Below, piece by piece: positions 14,598 through 16,648 of a stretch of DNA of 16,648 nt; the stretch's first letter is position 1, and every line of letters begins with the position of its first letter. The stretch comes from Thiomicrospira sp. UBA5634 (GTDB taxonomy: Bacteria; Pseudomonadota; Gammaproteobacteria; Thiomicrospirales; Thiomicrospiraceae). The position numbers were made by a program, and so were the translations under genes. The stretch spans positions 1-16,648 of the forward strand of contig DIJW01000006.1 of assembly GCA_002421475.1 (NCBI GenBank), written 5' to 3'. The notes beneath the pieces were generated by a model that made no database searches, was not told the DNA's origin, and saw only the letters and a list, made by a program, of their open reading frames with translations.

Positions 14598-15466
14598 ATA
14601 AGTTGAAACGTTGGATTTTGGTGTTATTGATGGTCTGTACACCGACAGTATATGCGTTAGAAATAAAAGGCCATTTAGTGCAGGGCGGTTGGGTACAGTT
14701 GAAATTGGAACCTTTGAGCAAGGTCGATTTCGGCGGTCGTCAATTACAGGCTGATACAGAAGGGCTGTTACTGATTGCATTTGCACGCAATGAAGCATCG
14801 ACCAAAACCTTAACAGTCATAAATCCGAGTGGTAAAACCCAAACCCATCGACTAAATATCGCGCAACGAGAATATGTGGTGCAGCATATTGATGGTTTGC
14901 CTCCTAAACATGTTACGCCGGACGAAGCAACGTTGGCTAAAATTCGTGAAGATAACCGAAAAGCCGCCGAAGCGCGCAAAATTAATGTCCGTACTCCCTT
15001 TTTCTTACAGGGATTCGAGTGGCCGGCAGAGGGATGGATTACCGGAATTTATGGAAGTCAGCGGATTTTAAACGGTCATGCGCGTAATCCGCATTTGGGC
15101 GTTGATATCGCGGCACCGGTCGGCACACCGATTTATGCACCTTCAGCAGGCAAAGTGACCTTAGTTGAGCCTATGGAGTTGGCGGGTAATACGATCTTTG
15201 TGGATCACGGTTATGGTTTACGTTCCGATTTTATGCATTTAGAAAAAATGTACGTCAAAGTGGGTGACTTGGTTGAAAAAGGGCAGTTAATTGCCACAAT
15301 GGGGGCTACCGGCCGCGCGACCGGATCCCATTTACACTGGGGAATGAGTTGGTTTGATGTGCGAATAGACCCTGCGTCAGTATTTAATTTGGATCGCAGT
15401 TTAGTACGTGGTGCGCAGGTTTTACAAGGCAAGCTCGTGTATGAAGACCAACAAGCTAAACGTTAA
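14594..15466 (+). CDS. Exported M23 family metallopeptidase (LytM domain)
   Basis: This is a predicted periplasmic zinc endopeptidase, or LytM-fold regulator, acting on peptidoglycan cross-links. The GTG start at 14594 overlaps the rnhA stop (GTGA) and has a strong GGAGG 7 nt upstream. The 290-residue product has a signal peptide (basic start, core at 8-19, cleavage near 'VYA-LE' at 21). A beta-rich N-terminal region of unknown family spans about 22-130, and the M23 domain about 150-265. The zinc ligands look intact: H167 and D171 in 'HLGVD', and the HLH motif at 246-248, so it should be catalytically active, unlike EnvC/NlpD-type LytM proteins. There is no LysM, SH3 or coiled coil. Translation is coupled to rnhA, and a terminator follows directly. 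Confidence 0.93.
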   Translation: MNKLKRWILVLLMVCTPTVYALEIKGHLVQGGWVQLKLEPLSKVDFGGRQLQADTEGLLLIAFARNEASTKTLTVINPSGKTQTHRLNIAQREYVVQHIDGLPPKHVTPDEATLAKIREDNRKAAEARKINVRTPFFLQGFEWPAEGWITGIYGSQRILNGHARNPHLGVDIAAPVGTPIYAPSAGKVTLVEPMELAGNTIFVDHGYGLRSDFMHLEKMYVKVGDLVEKGQLIATMGATGRATGSHLHWGMSWFDVRIDPASVFNLDRSLVRGAQVLQGKLVYEDQQAKR

Positions 15467-15483
15467 TTGTCGTTTAGTTTTTT
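15456..15483 (+). terminator. Intrinsic terminator of the rnhA-M23 peptidase unit
   Basis: CTAAACG (15456-15462) pairs with CGTTTAG (15471-15477) around an 8-nt loop, followed by six T. The stop codon of the peptidase is in the loop. The minus strand has no T run, so bamD is not stopped by it in the standard way. Confidence 0.85.
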
Positions 15484-15488
15484 AGCCA

Positions 15489-16208
15489 CTAACGATTAAG
15501 TTCGATCACAGCTTGAACACTATTCGCATTGGCTTGCATACCGAGTTTTTCATATGAAGCTTTCAATAACTTTAATGCTTCACGATTAGCTTGTGCTAAC
15601 GGATATTTTTCAATTAACTCGTTGGCGCGATTCGCCGCCGCCAGATAAGCCTTGCGTTTAAAGTAATACTTCGCCACATGCAGCTCTTGGCGTGCCAAAC
15701 GATTGCTGATAATGACTAAACGCTGTTGCGAAGCATGGGCATATTCGCTGTCCGGAAAACGTTCTACTACCACCTGGTATGCTCGAAAGGCTTCCATGGT
15801 TGATTTAGCATCACGATCAGCAGGATCGGTAATGAATTTATCCAACCAACTTTGATTGATAGAGTCTGCGGCCACGGCCTTTAGATAATGCGCATAAGCG
15901 AGTTTCGGGTGTTTTGGGTATAAACGGATAAATTCGTCAAGTTCACGTATCGCGGATTGCGGTTCGTCATAACGATAATAGGCATACGCCAGTTCCATAT
16001 AAGCTTGTTCAGCATATTCACCATAGGGAAAGTTGGCTTTAAGTTTTTCATAGTATTCAATCGCCATGCTCCATTGGCCGGCATCAAATTCTGACTTAGA
16101 CTTTTCGTAATAATCTTCTACCGTCCATTCTGATTCAGGTTTGAGCAAAATCGACGAACAGCCCGATAACAAGGCAATGAATATCAACAGCGAAAACGTT
16201 TTTAACAT
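15489..16208 (-). CDS. bamD: Outer membrane protein assembly factor BamD (lipoprotein)
   Basis: BamD is the essential lipoprotein of the BAM complex, which inserts beta-barrel proteins into the outer membrane together with BamA. The 239 residues match the family. The signal peptide ends in lipobox LLSGC (C17). Tetratricopeptide-type helical repeats follow: 'YYEKSKSEFDAGQWSMAIEYYEKL', 'PYGEYAEQAYMELAYAYYRYDEPQSAIRELDEFIRLYPKHP', 'YAHYLKAVA', 'FRAYQVVVERFPDSEYA' and 'VAKYYFKRKAYLAAANRANELIEKYP' all align with the E. coli protein's pattern (fragments given for orientation). It is divergent from rluD, with only 65 bp between them, the same arrangement as in E. coli. The Shine-Dalgarno sequence before the ATG is weak. 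Confidence 0.96.
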   Translation of the reverse strand: MLKTFSLLIFIALLSGCSSILLKPESEWTVEDYYEKSKSEFDAGQWSMAIEYYEKLKANFPYGEYAEQAYMELAYAYYRYDEPQSAIRELDEFIRLYPKHPKLAYAHYLKAVAADSINQSWLDKFITDPADRDAKSTMEAFRAYQVVVERFPDSEYAHASQQRLVIISNRLARQELHVAKYYFKRKAYLAAANRANELIEKYPLAQANREALKLLKASYEKLGMQANANSVQAVIELNR

Positions 16209-16273
16209 GGGATCTCGGTTACAATAGGCGCAAAAATAATTTCAGCATACTATCACAGATTGAGGAACAACGC

Positions 16274-16648
16274 TTGAGTAGTAAAACCTTGTCAGCAAAG
16301 ATTACCGGCGCACAAATGGGCGAACGTTTGGACGCGGTCATTGCGAACCTTTTCCCTGAATATTCGCGCAGCCGTTTGCAGAGTTGGCTTAAACAGGGTT
16401 TGGTCAAACTTGATGGTGTTGCGATTACCAAGCCGCGTCATATCGTATTAGGCGGCGAGTTGGTAGAGGTCGAAGTGCGTTTAGAAGCAGAAACCGACAT
16501 TGAAGCGCAGTCGATTGAGTTGGATGTGGTGTATGAAGATGACGCAATTTTAGTGATTAACAAACCGGCAGGCCTGGTGGTGCATCCTGGTGCGGGCAAT
16601 CCGGACGGTACGGTGATGAATGCCTTGCTTTATTACGCACCGGCATTA
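16274..16648 (+). CDS. rluD: Ribosomal large subunit pseudouridine synthase D (3' end outside window)
   Basis: RluD makes pseudouridines in helix 69 of 23S rRNA. Only the first 125 residues are present. They hold the S4 RNA-binding domain (about 14-75, 'GERLDAVIANLFPEYSRSRLQSWLKQGLV') and the start of the synthase domain ('VVYEDDAILVINKPAGLVVHPGAGN'). The catalytic aspartate motif (HRLDKDTSG in the family) lies beyond the edge. The start is a TTG at 16274 with GAGGAA 6 nt upstream; no ATG fits. RluC and RluA are related, but the divergent bamD neighbour and the 'KPAGLVVHPGAGN' form favour RluD. A variant of the CAGGCCTGGT palindrome codes 'PAGLVV'. Confidence 0.92.
   Translation, partial: MSSKTLSAKITGAQMGERLDAVIANLFPEYSRSRLQSWLKQGLVKLDGVAITKPRHIVLGGELVEVEVRLEAETDIEAQSIELDVVYEDDAILVINKPAGLVVHPGAGNPDGTVMNALLYYAPAL
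16567..16578. repeat. Variant copy of the ACCAGGCCTGGT palindrome inside rluD
   Basis: GGCAGGCCTGGT, 10 of 12 bases, identical to the lpxH copy at 3464. Here it codes the conserved 'AGLVV', so protein constraint may explain it. Confidence 0.6.

Noticed and set aside
1..16648. CRISPR arrays, prophage, defence or secretion systems
   Set aside because: No regularly spaced direct repeats, integrases, phage genes or defence families are seen; all large frames are core metabolic or envelope genes.

Overview
The window is an ordinary chromosomal stretch from a Gram-negative gammaproteobacterium of moderate to low GC. The evidence is the set of outer-membrane and periplasm genes (lpxH, bamD, lipid-anchored MltD, Slt) and two gene neighbourhoods I know from Escherichia coli: ppiB-lpxH near cysS, and mltD-gloB-yafS-rnhA. 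bamD divergent from rluD is a third shared arrangement. I cannot name the genus. A sulfur-oxidiser of the Thiomicrospira type would fit, but that is a guess. Both edges cut genes: the sensor gene at the left lacks its 5' end and rluD at the right lacks its 3' end.

Layout. 1-2.8 kb (+): a periplasmic-sensing diguanylate cyclase, then an acidic amino acid/dicarboxylate symporter closed by an intrinsic terminator. 2.8-4.7 kb (-): exported cyclophilin ppiA, cytoplasmic cyclophilin ppiB, and lpxH of lipid A synthesis. 4.77-5.03 kb: a 265-bp non-autonomous element with 30-bp terminal inverted repeats, sitting just upstream of ppiA. 5.1-8.3 kb (+): glnS and cysS, separated by a short repeat made of inverted 'ACACGAAG' units. 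8.3-8.6 kb: an intergenic region with a promoter, hairpins and a terminator that together look like a small RNA gene, ending at the slt terminator. 8.6-13.1 kb (-): gloB, mltD and slt as one tightly packed unit. 13.3-15.5 kb (+): a YafS-like methyltransferase, rnhA and an M23 peptidase. 15.5-16.2 kb (-): bamD. 16.27 kb to the edge (+): rluD.

Functionally, much of the window serves the cell envelope: lipid A (LpxH), outer-membrane protein assembly (BamD), periplasmic protein folding (PpiA) and peptidoglycan turnover (Slt, MltD, an M23 endopeptidase). The rest is translation and RNA metabolism (GlnRS, CysRS, RluD, RNase HI), glyoxalase II, nutrient uptake and c-di-GMP signalling.

The unusual signals are non-coding. 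The palindrome ACCAGGCCTGGT and close variants occur nine times, inside and between genes, and twice grow into perfect palindromes of 26 and 28 bp. Others are the 265-bp element, the repeat in front of cysS, a candidate small RNA whose loop carries the 16S anti-Shine-Dalgarno sequence, and a pair of mutually exclusive hairpins at the start of slt.
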